Source: Sphingobacterium sp. B16(2022) (GTDB lineage Bacteria > Bacteroidota > Bacteroidia > Sphingobacteriales > Sphingobacteriaceae). Taken from it: a stretch of 64,000 bases of DNA. This document shows positions 25,525-35,500 of this stretch, piece after piece (position 1 is the stretch's first letter; each line of letters opens with the position of its first letter). The stretch is from positions 372,001 to 436,000 of the forward strand of contig NZ_JAAUVN010000003.1 of NCBI RefSeq assembly GCF_012030425.1. Direction: 5' to 3'. Position numbers and translations under genes: made by a program. The notes below the pieces were generated by a model. That model was not told the DNA's origin and searched no databases. It saw only the letters and a program-made list of their open reading frames with translations.

Positions 25525-26073
25525 TCACAAATTTATTTTCACATCGTAATGTTGTCTGATATATTCCTGTTGTTCTTGAGAGTCAAATTCCAAATCGAGG
25601 GTAGCCCGCTCTCTCTCCTTCTCAATTTCGATTTTAATCACACTTTTATAAAACCGAAAGATCTCCTTTTCACTTTCCAATATAAGTCGCGGAACACGAA
25701 CAGATTTGCCTTCAGCATTTTTCGCAATCATTGTAAAATATGATGAATTGCAGTGTTTTGTCTCACCAGATTGAATATTCATCGATTCAACACGAATTCC
25801 AACTTCCATCGAACTATTTCCTACATAATTGACCGAAGCGATAAGTGTTACCAACTCCCCTACTTCAATAGGCTTTAGAAAGTCCACTTTTCCAACGGAC
25901 GCTGTCACACAATAATTTCCGGAAAACTTGGAGGCAACTGCAAAAGCAATTTGATCCATCAATGACAAAATATAGCCGCCATGAATCTTTCCGCCAAAGT
26001 TGGCGTTAGAGGGTAACATCAACTGAGATATCCGTATAACAGATTCACCAGCTTTTTTATAAGTATCTTCCAT
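25525..26073 (-). CDS. Acyl-CoA thioesterase, hotdog fold
   Basis: The 182-residue cytoplasmic protein has a single hotdog domain: NFGGKIHGGYILSLMDQIAF (24-43) with the conserved Gly-rich helix region and Asp, followed by VDFLKPIEVGELV. It resembles the BACH/YciA-like acyl-CoA thioesterases, which hydrolyse acyl-CoA to fatty acid and CoA. The C-terminal 40 residues are charged and probably helical. It follows the DigH-like gene by 165 bases with a terminator between, so it is likely independent of the glycan genes. Confidence 0.88.
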   Translation of the reverse strand: MEDTYKKAGESVIRISQLMLPSNANFGGKIHGGYILSLMDQIAFAVASKFSGNYCVTASVGKVDFLKPIEVGELVTLIASVNYVGNSSMEVGIRVESMNIQSGETKHCNSSYFTMIAKNAEGKSVRVPRLILESEKEIFRFYKSVIKIEIEKERERATLDLEFDSQEQQEYIRQHYDVKINL

Positions 26074-26187
26074 ATCTAAATATACTTCAGATAAATACGA
26101 ACTCCAAATCGCTTGTTATCAAGCAATGTAATTAAGACACCGAGACTATAATGTACGCTACCACATCAAAACACGAATTCGCAGAAC

Positions 26188-26224
26188 AAAAAAAAGGGAT
26201 ACCTTTTTGGATATCCCTTTTAAT
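26188..26224 (-). terminator. Terminator of the DigH-like gene
   Basis: AAAGGGATA and TATCCCTTT pair around TCCAAAAAGG on the minus strand, followed by a run of T. It lies about 15 bases after the stop codon. Confidence 0.82.
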
Positions 26225-26238
26225 AGATTTATTTTAAA

Positions 26239-27846
26239 TTACTTAATCTTTTCCGCCATATATGGACTCTCATTACTCAGACGGTCCACTGCTTTTACTG
26301 CCACATACTGTAACTTTTTACCATTCTTACTTTTTGCAAGTTGCTTGGCAGTAACCGAAGGATCAAAAATCTCATATGACCACTCACCACCATAGTTGCA
26401 GTAAAGTATCCAGTGATAAACTTGATCTACTTGTTTATGTTGCCACTTTGCAAAAACAAAATCTTTTTCTGCTGTCAACAACAAAGTTGGCTTCAGCATC
26501 GGATTTGCATTCAACCAAGGCGTTCTAGGTATCAATACTTTATTTTGGTAAGGACCTTCAAAAATTGCTCTTGTCATCGTAGGGTTTTTAATTAAACCGG
26601 CTAAGCTCCAATGAACAATACCTTTGCTATCTGGCACGATATTACGCATCGCAGCAATTTGATTTACAATTTCAGTTGAATATTCTGCTGTACGTTTCCC
26701 GACAGTATTGATACCTGGCCAAAGATGTCTGTGCATTGTATTTTCACTCTCCCACCATTTCAATAAAGTTGTGAAACTTTGCTTAGCAGGCTGTATAGGC
26801 CAATACAATTGTGGCGTATAATAATCGACCCAGCCTTTATTAAGCCATAGCTTTGCATCTGCATACAATTGATCATATTGACTAGATCCTTGAATACCTG
26901 CCGGATAACCTGGTTTCCAGATCCCAAAAGGACTAATACCAAATTTCACAAAATTCTTTTCAGCTTTTATTTCTTTATAGATCCGTTCAATGAATGTGTT
27001 TACACTATTTCTACGCCAATCTGCACGAGCCAATGTACCACCATTCTTTTTGTAATCATTCCAACTGTCATTATCCGGAAAATCCTGCCCTCCATTATAT
27101 TCCGCATAAGGATAAAAATAATCATCAAAATGTACCCCGTCAATGTTATAACGTTTTACAATATCCATTACTACACGGGCAGCATGGTCTTGAGTAGATT
27201 GTTTTGATGGATCAAACCAATACCATCCCTGCTTCAAACGGACAACGGAATTGGGCATCTTTTTAGCCATAGATGCCTCTGTCAACTTACCGCCAGAAGT
27301 ATGGTGAGCACGATAAGGATTTAACCAAACATGTAATTCAATCCCCCGCTTATGTGCCTCTTCAACCCAAAATTCCAAAGGATCATAATATGGAAAAGGA
27401 GCTTTCCCTTGTTCTCCTGTTAAAAAATATGACCAAGGCTCGAGATCACTCTTATACATCGCATCCGACGAGGGGCGAACCTGAAAAATAGCTGCATTGA
27501 AATTATTTGCTTTCAAAAATTCTAAAATCTGGATCGCTTCCTGTTTTTGTTCATCCGTAGATAAAAAGTTTTTACTTGGCCAATTTATATTTGCGACAGA
27601 TGCGATCCATGCAGCACGAAATTCACGTTGCACTTCAGGAAGCTCCACAGCGATTTCTTTTGGTGCTTCAATCTTTTTCTCTTGTATATTAATGTTAACC
27701 TTTTCACGTTGCGGTTTATCCTTTTTATCCGGATGCTGTACAATTACAGCAGGTGTGGCTTTTACCTCTTCTGTTTTTCTATTCTTTTTGGAAGAGCATG
27801 AAAATAAGAATAAAGCAACTGAAAGTATTAATAAGTGATGTTTCAT
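26239..27846 (-). CDS. DigH-like family 10 glycosylhydrolase lipoprotein (GHL10)
   Basis: The 535-residue protein has a lipoprotein signal with Cys17 (LFSC) and a charged Lys/Glu-rich linker to about residue 70. A GHL10 TIM barrel follows: REFRAAWIASVANINWPS (74-91), HVWLNPYRAH (172-181) and GVHFDDYFYPY (237-247) with acidic catalytic residues. C-terminally there is a fibronectin-like domain (about 440-535). E. coli DigH of this family cuts peptidoglycan glycan strands lacking stem peptides, which suits the amidase and NamZ neighbours. It has its own promoter in the gap after nagA. A second, related gene is at 60956-62542. Confidence 0.88.
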   Translation of the reverse strand: MKHHLLILSVALFLFSCSSKKNRKTEEVKATPAVIVQHPDKKDKPQREKVNINIQEKKIEAPKEIAVELPEVQREFRAAWIASVANINWPSKNFLSTDEQKQEAIQILEFLKANNFNAAIFQVRPSSDAMYKSDLEPWSYFLTGEQGKAPFPYYDPLEFWVEEAHKRGIELHVWLNPYRAHHTSGGKLTEASMAKKMPNSVVRLKQGWYWFDPSKQSTQDHAARVVMDIVKRYNIDGVHFDDYFYPYAEYNGGQDFPDNDSWNDYKKNGGTLARADWRRNSVNTFIERIYKEIKAEKNFVKFGISPFGIWKPGYPAGIQGSSQYDQLYADAKLWLNKGWVDYYTPQLYWPIQPAKQSFTTLLKWWESENTMHRHLWPGINTVGKRTAEYSTEIVNQIAAMRNIVPDSKGIVHWSLAGLIKNPTMTRAIFEGPYQNKVLIPRTPWLNANPMLKPTLLLTAEKDFVFAKWQHKQVDQVYHWILYCNYGGEWSYEIFDPSVTAKQLAKSKNGKKLQYVAVKAVDRLSNESPYMAEKIK

Positions 27847-27881
27847 TAAAAAATGTTAAGGAATTATTTCAAAATAAGTTA

Positions 27882-27910
27882 CAAATGTACGGATTATGGA
27901 TTTGTATCAA
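27882..27910 (-). promoter_or_regulatory. Promoter of the DigH-like gene
   Basis: The minus strand has TTG (27908-27910), 18 bases, then TACATTTG (27882-27889), an exact -7 box. The start codon is 36 bases downstream. It would let the glycosidase be made independently of nagA. Confidence 0.65.
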
Positions 27911-27915
27911 GAGCA

Positions 27916-29028
27916 CTAGCGCGATATTAACTTTCCTTTAACCAGAACATCTTGAAGTTCAAAATTAGAAGTAAAAATGATCACATTAGCTATACTTCCT
28001 ATATTCAGGTTTCCAATATCTGTACGCTTTAGCAGTCTTGCTGGATAAGTAGTTCCCATCCGTATCGCCTCGTCCAATGGAACACCAACCTGTTGCACTA
28101 TATTTCTAACCGATTCAAATAAAGAAATGGCTCCTCCCGAAATCGTCCCGTCGGGCAGTGAATAATAACCGTCATTCAACACATGTTGATAGATTCCTTT
28201 TGCACAAGCAGCAACTGCATCTGATATCAAAAACAATCGTTCGCCCATTTGTTTTTTAGCCACTTTAACGGCCTCGAAACTGACGTGATGTCCATCTGTA
28301 ATTATACTCGAACATGCTGTTGGATGATTGAAAATAGCTCCTACCATACCAACCTCCCGATGATGTAAAGAAGACATCGCATTAAATAGGTGGGTACTTG
28401 TGGGAATCCCCAAATCAAAACCTTTAGTGCCTTCCTTAAATGTTGCATCACTATGCCCTGCACTTAATAAAAGTTCATACGATTTTAGGTACTCAAGAAC
28501 ATCATCGTCCATACATTCCGGAGCAATGGTCATCATTTTCACAACAGTATTGTGCTCGCCAAGCAAATCCTTAATATTTTCTTTTGTTGCTTTTACAATG
28601 AGATCAGCCGGGTGAGCCCCTCTCTTCTTTGCATTCAAGAATGGCCCTTCAAGGTGCAAGCCCAATAATGCATCATGTTTAAAATTGTCAGCAACCTGAA
28701 TCGCTTCTTGAAAAACTTTAAACGTATTTGTCGCTAAAGTCATCATATATGAAGTCGTTCCTTTTCGAACCAAACGATCAGAAATGCGCTGTAAAGATGC
28801 TGAAGTCAAATGCGCCGAAAATAAATCATCACCGTCGCCATATAACTGTAAATCAATGAGACCCGCACAAATATTAGCTCCATTAACAACAATCTGTTCA
28901 AAATCAGCTGGAACTTGATTAGGCTCTACTATTGCAGTAATCTTTCCATTTTCAATAAGCAATGTTTTATCTTCAATAAGATTATAATCTGAAAAAATTC
29001 TTCCACCAACTAAAGCGAGTTTATTCAT
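27916..29028 (-). CDS. nagA: N-acetylglucosamine-6-phosphate deacetylase NagA
   Basis: NagA turns GlcNAc-6-phosphate into glucosamine-6-phosphate and acetate in the cytoplasm, the step after MurQ. The 370 residues show the amidohydrolase pattern: GLHLEGPF (123-130) with metal-ligand Glu127, SAGHSDA (189-195) with His192, THLFNAM (212-218) with His213, TDGHH (244-248) and the catalytic Asp270 in LISDAV. The length is normal. It is the most upstream gene of the minus-strand block and is divergent from the small membrane protein gene at 29097. NagB is not in the window. Confidence 0.95.
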   Translation of the reverse strand: MNKLALVGGRIFSDYNLIEDKTLLIENGKITAIVEPNQVPADFEQIVVNGANICAGLIDLQLYGDGDDLFSAHLTSASLQRISDRLVRKGTTSYMMTLATNTFKVFQEAIQVADNFKHDALLGLHLEGPFLNAKKRGAHPADLIVKATKENIKDLLGEHNTVVKMMTIAPECMDDDVLEYLKSYELLLSAGHSDATFKEGTKGFDLGIPTSTHLFNAMSSLHHREVGMVGAIFNHPTACSSIITDGHHVSFEAVKVAKKQMGERLFLISDAVAACAKGIYQHVLNDGYYSLPDGTISGGAISLFESVRNIVQQVGVPLDEAIRMGTTYPARLLKRTDIGNLNIGSIANVIIFTSNFELQDVLVKGKLISR

Positions 29029-29096
29029 TATCTTTTATTTTTGATTGTTTAAAGATAATCATTGCGATTATCAATTTACTAGCGTAACTTAGTTCC

Positions 29097-29228
29097 ATGT
29101 ACTTTTTTAGAAAAAAAGACCCCAATCGCCCAACGAACGGCAATCTAAAAGCTATGCATATTATTAATGCTATAGCCATCATCGTTTTCATTCTGGCGCT
29201 GATTTACAAGTTTTTCTTTGCATCCTAA
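29097..29228 (+). CDS. Small single-span membrane protein, DUF6728-like
   Basis: This 43-residue protein starts MYFFRKKDPNRP, continues with LKAMHIINAIAI and a hydrophobic helix (about 21-40) and ends FFAS. The KKDPN...LKxMHxIN pattern followed by one membrane helix is that of small Bacteroidota proteins I know as DUF6728; the match is from memory. Function unknown. It precedes ridA by 10 bases and is probably cotranscribed. It is too short to be called by length-limited gene finders. Confidence 0.65.
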   Translation: MYFFRKKDPNRPTNGNLKAMHIINAIAIIVFILALIYKFFFAS

Positions 29229-29238
29229 ATACCAGCAT

Positions 29239-29625
29239 ATGTCTCAAAAAATTATTTTAAATACCGAAAAAGCACCAGCCGCAATTGGTCCTTACAACCA
29301 AGCTATAAAAGCTGACAAAACATTATACGTTTCCGGACAAATTCCTTTAATTCCTGAAACTATGGAATTAATCACAACAGGAGCTGCAGATGAAGCACAT
29401 CAAGTGTTAAAGAATGTTGATGCCATCTTAAAAAACGCAGGCTATGGATTTGAAGATGTTGTTAAAGCATCTATTTTCTTAAGTAGTATGGATGACTTTG
29501 CTACAGTAAATGAAGTCTACGCACAATACTTCACTACAGCACAGCCTGCACGTGAATGTGTTGCTGTAAAGACTCTTCCAAAAAATGTAAATGTAGAAAT
29601 CTCCGTGATTGCTTGGAAAGATTAA
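29239..29625 (+). CDS. ridA: RidA-family enamine/imine deaminase
   Basis: RidA hydrolyses reactive enamines and imines such as 2-aminoacrylate, released by serine and threonine dehydratases. The 128-residue protein has the family's length and blocks: APAAIGPYNQA (11-21), VSGQIPL (30-36), the conserved Arg in PARECVAVKTLP (about 103-114) and the C-terminal VEISVIA. I use the ATG at 29239 (MSQKIILN); a TTG start 21 bases upstream would overlap the preceding gene. Its stop overlaps the EamA start by one base (TAATG). An L-serine dehydratase lies in the window at 59376-60803, but not nearby. Confidence 0.95.
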   Translation: MSQKIILNTEKAPAAIGPYNQAIKADKTLYVSGQIPLIPETMELITTGAADEAHQVLKNVDAILKNAGYGFEDVVKASIFLSSMDDFATVNEVYAQYFTTAQPARECVAVKTLPKNVNVEISVIAWKD

Positions 29626-30551
29626 TGGCAAACATAGAACAAGATACTGAAGGCCGCGGAAAGTATTTCTTAGCGGCTTTTTTAGGTCCTTTAATCTGGG
29701 GGTTTATGGCTGTCCCTATACGCTTATTAAAAAATTGGTCAGCAGAAGATATCCTCCATTACCGCATCATATTAGCCGTTTCACTTCTTTGGCTCTTCAA
29801 TATCGTTTTCAGAAAGGCCGACATTAGAGCTGATTATAATTATTTTAGGCAACTGCCCAAGAATAACAGAACTAAGATTACCTATCTTACCCTTATTTCG
29901 GCTATACTTTTATTTGCAAACTGGTATACGTATATCTACTGCATTAATAGCATCAGTGTACAGGCCGGTGCCTTTGCTTACATCTTATGTCCATTAATCA
30001 CGACTGCAGCAGGCTATTTAATTTTAAAAGAAAACTTAAATATAGCCCAAAAGGTATCTTTACTTATTGCTATTACTGGTGTATGCATGTTGGCAACCGG
30101 ATCACTTACAGAAGTATTATGGTCTTTAACCATTGGCTCACTATATGCCTTTTATTTGGTATTACAGCGTATTATACAAGGGTTTGACAAGCTCAATATG
30201 CTGGCAATCCAACTTGCCATCTGTACATTATTCATTATACCTCAAATGCTCGTTGATCAAAGTCCAATACCTCAAGACAGCACATTTTGGACTGTTACTT
30301 TAACCATAGCACTATTGTTCACAATCATACCGCTCTTCTCGAGCATGTATGCTTTAAAGAGAATATCTTCTTCGACACTGGGGATCATGTTATATATTAA
30401 TCCCATCATTGCATTCGCACTCGCTGTTACATACTTTCGGGAACAGGTAGATCCTTATAAGTTCTGGGCATATGGCCTTATTTTCATTGCCATTATTATC
30501 TTCAATTCTGATAAAATAAAATTTCTCTTTAAAAGGAAAAAACACATGTAG
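29625..30551 (+). CDS. EamA/RarD-like drug-metabolite transporter
   Basis: The 308-residue inner-membrane protein has ten hydrophobic segments in two EamA repeats and a Lys-rich C-terminal tail (KFLFKRKKHM). The pattern FLGPLIWGFMAVPIRLL at the start and TYFREQVDPYKFWAYGLIF near the end fits the RarD-like group, whose substrates are mostly unknown. Translation starts at the ATG overlapping the ridA stop codon, so the two are coupled; the longer frame back to 29556 lies inside ridA and is not the start. Confidence 0.88.
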   Translation: MANIEQDTEGRGKYFLAAFLGPLIWGFMAVPIRLLKNWSAEDILHYRIILAVSLLWLFNIVFRKADIRADYNYFRQLPKNNRTKITYLTLISAILLFANWYTYIYCINSISVQAGAFAYILCPLITTAAGYLILKENLNIAQKVSLLIAITGVCMLATGSLTEVLWSLTIGSLYAFYLVLQRIIQGFDKLNMLAIQLAICTLFIIPQMLVDQSPIPQDSTFWTVTLTIALLFTIIPLFSSMYALKRISSSTLGIMLYINPIIAFALAVTYFREQVDPYKFWAYGLIFIAIIIFNSDKIKFLFKRKKHM

Positions 30552-30572
30552 CACAACCTGTTTTAGTTACGT

Positions 30573-30606
30573 TTACATGGTTAATAAACTAATATTAACC
30601 ATGTAA
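30573..30606 (+). promoter_or_regulatory. Perfect 13-bp inverted repeat just before the lipoprotein gene
   Basis: TTACATGGTTAAT (30573-30585) is exactly inverted as ATTAACCATGTAA (30594-30606) with an 8-base loop, ending 10 bases before the ATG at 30617. No T tract follows, so a terminator is unlikely; it may be an operator or a leader hairpin that controls translation. Confidence 0.6.
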
Positions 30607-30616
30607 CCTTAATGCA

Positions 30617-31321
30617 ATGAAAATCTATCGATTTTTTACACTTTCTTTTTTAGTGCTCACGATACTATCGTGTAAAAAAGATCACCTTTCTTATGATGAG
30701 CTTTATAAAAAAGCATCAGAGAAATATCAAGAAATGCAATTGTTGACACAAAGTATTTCATGCGGAGACATCAGCAAGTGGTACGTCGATACCTTATTGT
30801 TAGATCCAAATACTCGAGGTTACTTACCCGTTTCTCCCACAATAAAAAACAAATATGATCTTCTAAAAAAAGAACATACTAATTTATTAACAAAAGCCAT
30901 GGACGCTGATGATCGGCCATATCCAAACTTTGTATCTCTACATATGCCTGTACATTTCGGAATCATATGCCAGAATGGATTTGCAAAGGTAAAAACTGTC
31001 GAAGATTTCAATACCGAACAGACACGAAAGGCTCTAAACGAAAGAAGTGAAACACTGCAGCATTACTTTAAAGATAAACCATGTACCGCGGCGAATGATT
31101 GGATAGTTACTGGCATAAAAAAAGATTGTTCCCAAATATGGATTCCAACCATTGCTAATCAAACATATCGTAATGGATTTTATACAATTCTTACAGAATA
31201 TAATACCTTATATTTCCATCTAACACAATTAGATAAAGAACTACAAAATTGTACTCCGAATAGTGGCCCCGCCCCCAAATCCGTACGATGTGAAAATAAT
31301 AAACCGATTTTAGTCTTTTAG
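30617..31321 (+). CDS. Two-repeat lipoprotein of unknown function
   Basis: I do not recognise this 234-residue protein. It has a lipoprotein signal (LTILSC, Cys19). The mature part seems to hold two copies of a Cys-rich unit: SCGDISKWYVD...CQNGFAKV (about 47-130) and PCTAANDWIVT...CENNKPIL (about 155-233), each with a Cys, a Trp and a closing Cys-x-Asn-x-x-x pattern. Disulfides are likely in the periplasm or on the surface. The next gene is a diverged copy that has lost its frame. No clue to role comes from the neighbours. Confidence 0.75.
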   Translation: MKIYRFFTLSFLVLTILSCKKDHLSYDELYKKASEKYQEMQLLTQSISCGDISKWYVDTLLLDPNTRGYLPVSPTIKNKYDLLKKEHTNLLTKAMDADDRPYPNFVSLHMPVHFGIICQNGFAKVKTVEDFNTEQTRKALNERSETLQHYFKDKPCTAANDWIVTGIKKDCSQIWIPTIANQTYRNGFYTILTEYNTLYFHLTQLDKELQNCTPNSGPAPKSVRCENNKPILVF

Positions 31322-31339
31322 ACTTTATACTTACTCGAT

Positions 31340-31861
31340 ATGAAATTTATAAAACTAGTCAGCTATTTGTTTCTATTTATGTTACTTTTTAGTGCTTGCA
31401 AAAAAGACGATTTTACTTCTGAACAATGGTCTGCTAAAGCTGAAGAAAAGAAAGCCGAAATTGATAAACTCATTGCTTCAGAAAAATGTGAAAATTTGAA
31501 CGACTGGAACATTGAAAAAGTCAGCAACTTTTGGTGTGGGCATGTTTATTTCCCTGTGCATAAACGTTTCAAATCACAATTCAACAAACTATGGGAGGAA
31601 TATCTAGCACTTAGATCCAACGAAGTCAATGCCGGTATCAAAGAAGGAATTATTTACGAACCCTGTGAGGAGTATATTTTGTTTAATAGTGAACCCACTC
31701 AACTTTCCTGCGTAAATGGAAAAGCCAAATTGCTGTACATAAAAGATTTAAGCTTATCAGAAAGTAAAATACGTATTGCCCCTTTAAAAATAAAGATCGA
31801 CAAATACCTGAATAATCTTACTTGTAGCGGAACCGAAACTGGGGTACGACAATACTCTTAA
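31340..31861 (+). pseudogene. Paralogous lipoprotein, interrupted by a frameshift
   Basis: The 173-residue open part begins with a lipoprotein signal (LFSAC, Cys20) and has the first repeat unit of the neighbouring protein (EKCENLNDW...SCVNGKAKL). The second unit starts normally (LTCSGTET) and then ends at a stop at 31859-31861. The missing part continues in the -1 frame as KNCGVEHIAYI... to a stop at 32056-32058. With one base corrected near 31836-31845 (a run of four G is there) the protein would be 239 residues, matching its 234-residue neighbour. It is therefore a recently broken gene or contains a sequence error. Confidence 0.75.
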
Positions 31862-32058
31862 AAAACTGTGGAGTTGAACATATAGCTTATATTAGAACAG
31901 CAGAACGTCCGGAAATCATGAAAGATATTGCACTTTACAATTCCTTAAAAAAGAATATCATAGAACGTGAAAAGCCGAATTGTTCGACAGGAAAATATAC
32001 ATATCCCAAAGGAGTAAAATGCGTCAATAACAAACCCGTTGTTGAGCTCTCAGAATAA
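31858..32058 (+). pseudogene. Out-of-frame C-terminal part of the second lipoprotein
   Basis: This frame reads LKNCGVEHIAYI, then ALYNSLKKNIIE and ends with VKCVNNKPVVELSE, parallel to the end of the intact neighbour (VRCENNKPILVF). It has no start codon of its own near the break. Confidence 0.75.
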
Positions 32059-32503
32059 TAAAACAAACAGCAGTATTTTTAAAATCGGCTAAGCTCTTAA
32101 AGTATTGGCCGATTTTTTTTGATCTCCCCCTGTACGTCTGAACATATATTTTATGAGATTAAAACAAATTATGATACAAAACATAATTTCCCTGTAAAAA
32201 ACATTGAAATAAAACAACCTGATAAATAGCTATTTACAGGAAAAAAATGTTAAAATATATCACATATGTTATAAAACTCTTTTAAATTTTATAGAACAGT
32301 AGTACATTAGATTCCTAGAATAAGAATCCTTCTTATTTTTACCTTGTATTGATATTTATTCACATTTGCGAAATTACGTATCCTACCTATCTTCAATATG
32401 AGACATCTACTGACCAATGTGCTAAATTGAATTAGCCATTTACAATAAATCTATTCTTATGAAATGTGTAAAGACATAATTAGATCATAACACATATTAC
32501 TGA
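32059..32503 (+). other. Intergenic leader upstream of the third SusC/SusD pair
   Basis: Apart from the terminator at 32081-32120, this AT-rich region of 445 bases shows no gene. It should hold the promoter of the SusC gene, but I find no convincing pair of consensus boxes. Confidence 0.5.
32081..32120 (+). terminator. Terminator after the lipoprotein pair
   Basis: AAATCGGC and GCCGATTT form the stem and eight T follow. It closes the plus-strand run that began at 29097 or 30617. Confidence 0.85.
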
Positions 32504-35500
32504 ATGAATAGTAAATTACAAACTACATTAAAGATACTGGGTATTGTTCCGACAATGCTTTTTTCAGCATCTTTACTCCATGCCCAAAATAATCAAGTAA
32601 AGGGTACTATTGTGGACAGCCAATCTAAAGCCGCAATAGCTGGAGCAACCATTAAAGTTCTAGGTACTTCTAAAGCTAGTTCTACGGATGCTAATGGTGT
32701 TTTTCAAATTAACGTTGACGATAAGAATCGTATTTTGAGCATTAGTGTGATTGGTTACGAAACCAAAACTGTTACATTAGGGCCAAATGAGACTACTATC
32801 AACGTGAGTCTTGTACCGCAGACACAACAATTAGAAAGTGTAGTCGTTACAGCACTAGGAATTAGCCGTTCTCAAAAATCCTTAACTTATTCGACCCAAC
32901 AACTCAAAGGTGATGAACTGAATCGCGTAAAAAGCACCAACTTAGCCAATAATCTAAATGGTAAAGTTGCAGGTGTCAATATTGCTTCCAGTTCATCGGG
33001 CCCCGGCGGTTCTGCTAAAGTTGTGCTTAGAGGTAATAAATCTGCATCAGGCAACAATCAGGTATTATATGTTGTTGATGGTGTACCTATCAATAATCAG
33101 ACATTAGGAACACAACCTGATAACGTATTTGGTGGCCAACGCGATCCCGGAGATCCAATTGCTATGATCAATCCAGAAGATGTTGAAAATATCTCTGTAC
33201 TAAAAGGAGCATCTGCTGCGGCTTTATATGGTAGCCAAGCGGCAAACGGTGTTATTCTGATTACAACAAAGTCTGGAAAAGGAGGACGTACAACCGTCAA
33301 TTTCTCTTCCAGTGCACAAATCGAACAAGCAACATCTTTACCCGAATTTCAAAATCAATATGGACAAGGATCGGGTGGAAAATCTAGTGCGACAAGTGTA
33401 TCCAGTTGGGGAGAGAAAAGCGATCAAGCTAATTTTAATAATGTTGACAAGTTCTTAAGAACAGGGAGTAATTTTACAAATTCATTGACATTATCAGGCG
33501 GAAACGAGAAAAATCAAACTTATTTTTCTTACGCGAACACCTTAGCAAAAGGAATCACGCCAAATAATGACATGACCCGTCACAATTTCAATCTGAAAGA
33601 AAGTGCTAAATTCTTTGATGACAAATTAACGGTTGAAGGAAGTGCCAATTATATTACCCAAAAATTGGATAATGCACCAACATCTGGTTTTTATTATAAT
33701 CCTCTAGTAGGACTTTATTTATTGCCTCGTAGTATTGATATTTCACCTTACAAAGATTTTGAGAAATTTAATCCAAGCCGTAATCTTTATGATCAGAACT
33801 GGTTTACTTTATCCGATGATCCTACAACCCAACAAAACCCATGGTGGATCGTAAACAGAAACCAGAACAGTTCTAAAAGAAACCGTTTATTATTAAATGG
33901 AAGTGCCAAATATCAAATTGCACCATGGATTAATGTTCAAGCACGTGGAAGTGTAGATCGTACAAGTGAAGTTTGGGATCGAAAAATATATGCAGGTACT
34001 CAAAATATTTTAGCTAGACCAAATGGCGGCTATAATTACACGAATACAACCATCACACAACAATATGGTGATCTAATCGCCAATATGAACTTCAATGTGA
34101 ACGATAAGCTTCAGATTACCGGTGTCGTGGGAACAAGTATTACAGACTGGAAGACTGAAGGAGTAGATTACACCAGTGGAACAGCAGGTCTGCAATATCC
34201 AAATCAGTTTATCATTCAGAATTCGACTACACCTACTCCGACAGGTTTATCAAATAACAGAAGACAACTGCAATCTGTTTTTGCCAGTGCTAATCTATCA
34301 TACGATCAATGGTTATATCTTGATTTAACTGCTCGTAATGATTGGTCAAGTACACTTGCTTTCACAGAATCAAATTCATTCTTTTATCCATCAGTAGGTT
34401 TAGGTGTTGTCTTAAACGACAAATTGAATATGCCTGATTTTGTCAACATGGCCAAAATTAGGGGTTCATATGCTATCGTTGGTAATGATTTACCTCCTTA
34501 CACCACCTTATTAACCAATAATCTGAATGCTTATGGTGTTATCAACCTCAATGATATTGCTTTTCTTAAGGGTCTTAAACCAGAGAAAACACATTCATTA
34601 GAGATTGGTACTGAATGGCGTATGTGGAACAACCGTTTAAACGTAGATGTAACCTACTATAAGACAAATACGAAGAATCAGTTCTTCAAAATTGCTGCCA
34701 GTCAAGCATCATTGTATGATCAATATGCCATCAATGCTGGAGATATCCAAAATCAAGGGGTTGAAGCATTAGTGTCATTAGATGCCATTAAGAATGACAA
34801 TTTTACCTGGACAACAAGTTTAAACTTCACTTATAACAAAAATAAGATTATCAAATTAGATGATCGCATTAAAGAATTTGCATTAACCGGAGATGGACGT
34901 AACAATTACGCTTCCAAATTTGAAGTAGGCGGTTCTTTTGGTGACATTTATGGTCAAGATTTTGCTCGTGATGATCAAGGCCGTATTCTAGTCTCGGCAG
35001 ACGGTACTCCCCAAAAGAATTCCAATTATACCAAATTAGGAAATTCAAATCCTATTTGGCAAATGGGATTGAACAATAGCTTTAGTTACAAAAACTTCAA
35101 CTTAAGTTTCTTGATCGACGGTAAGTTTGATTACGAAGTGATGTCCATAACACAAGCGCTTCTTGACGGTTATGGTGTTTCAAAAGCAAGTGGAGATGCC
35201 CGCGCTAATGGAGGTGTAACAATCAATGGCATTACAGCTGCTGGTGCTGAAGTAACAAATGTTGCAGCAGAGAAATGGTATACAACCGTTGGTGGTATGG
35301 GACCTGTAAGCAGTCAATATATTTATGACGGAACAGTTGTTCGACTACGTGAATTAGTGCTAGGCTATGACTTTAATCTTAATGATAGTTTCTTTAAAAA
35401 GCTCCGCGTTTCGGCAGTCGGCAGAAATCTATTCTACTTTACTAAGAAAGCACCTTTTGACCCGGAAGTGACCATGTCTACCGGCAATACATTAAGTGGA

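Noticed and set aside
26869..27207. Long open frames antisense to the DigH-like gene (and similar frames antisense to other long genes)
   Set aside because: They are shadows of well-supported coding sequence on the other strand and show no independent features.
29556..29624. Extended N-terminus for the EamA transporter
   Set aside because: It lies inside ridA in another frame; the ATG overlapping the ridA stop gives a normal EamA start.
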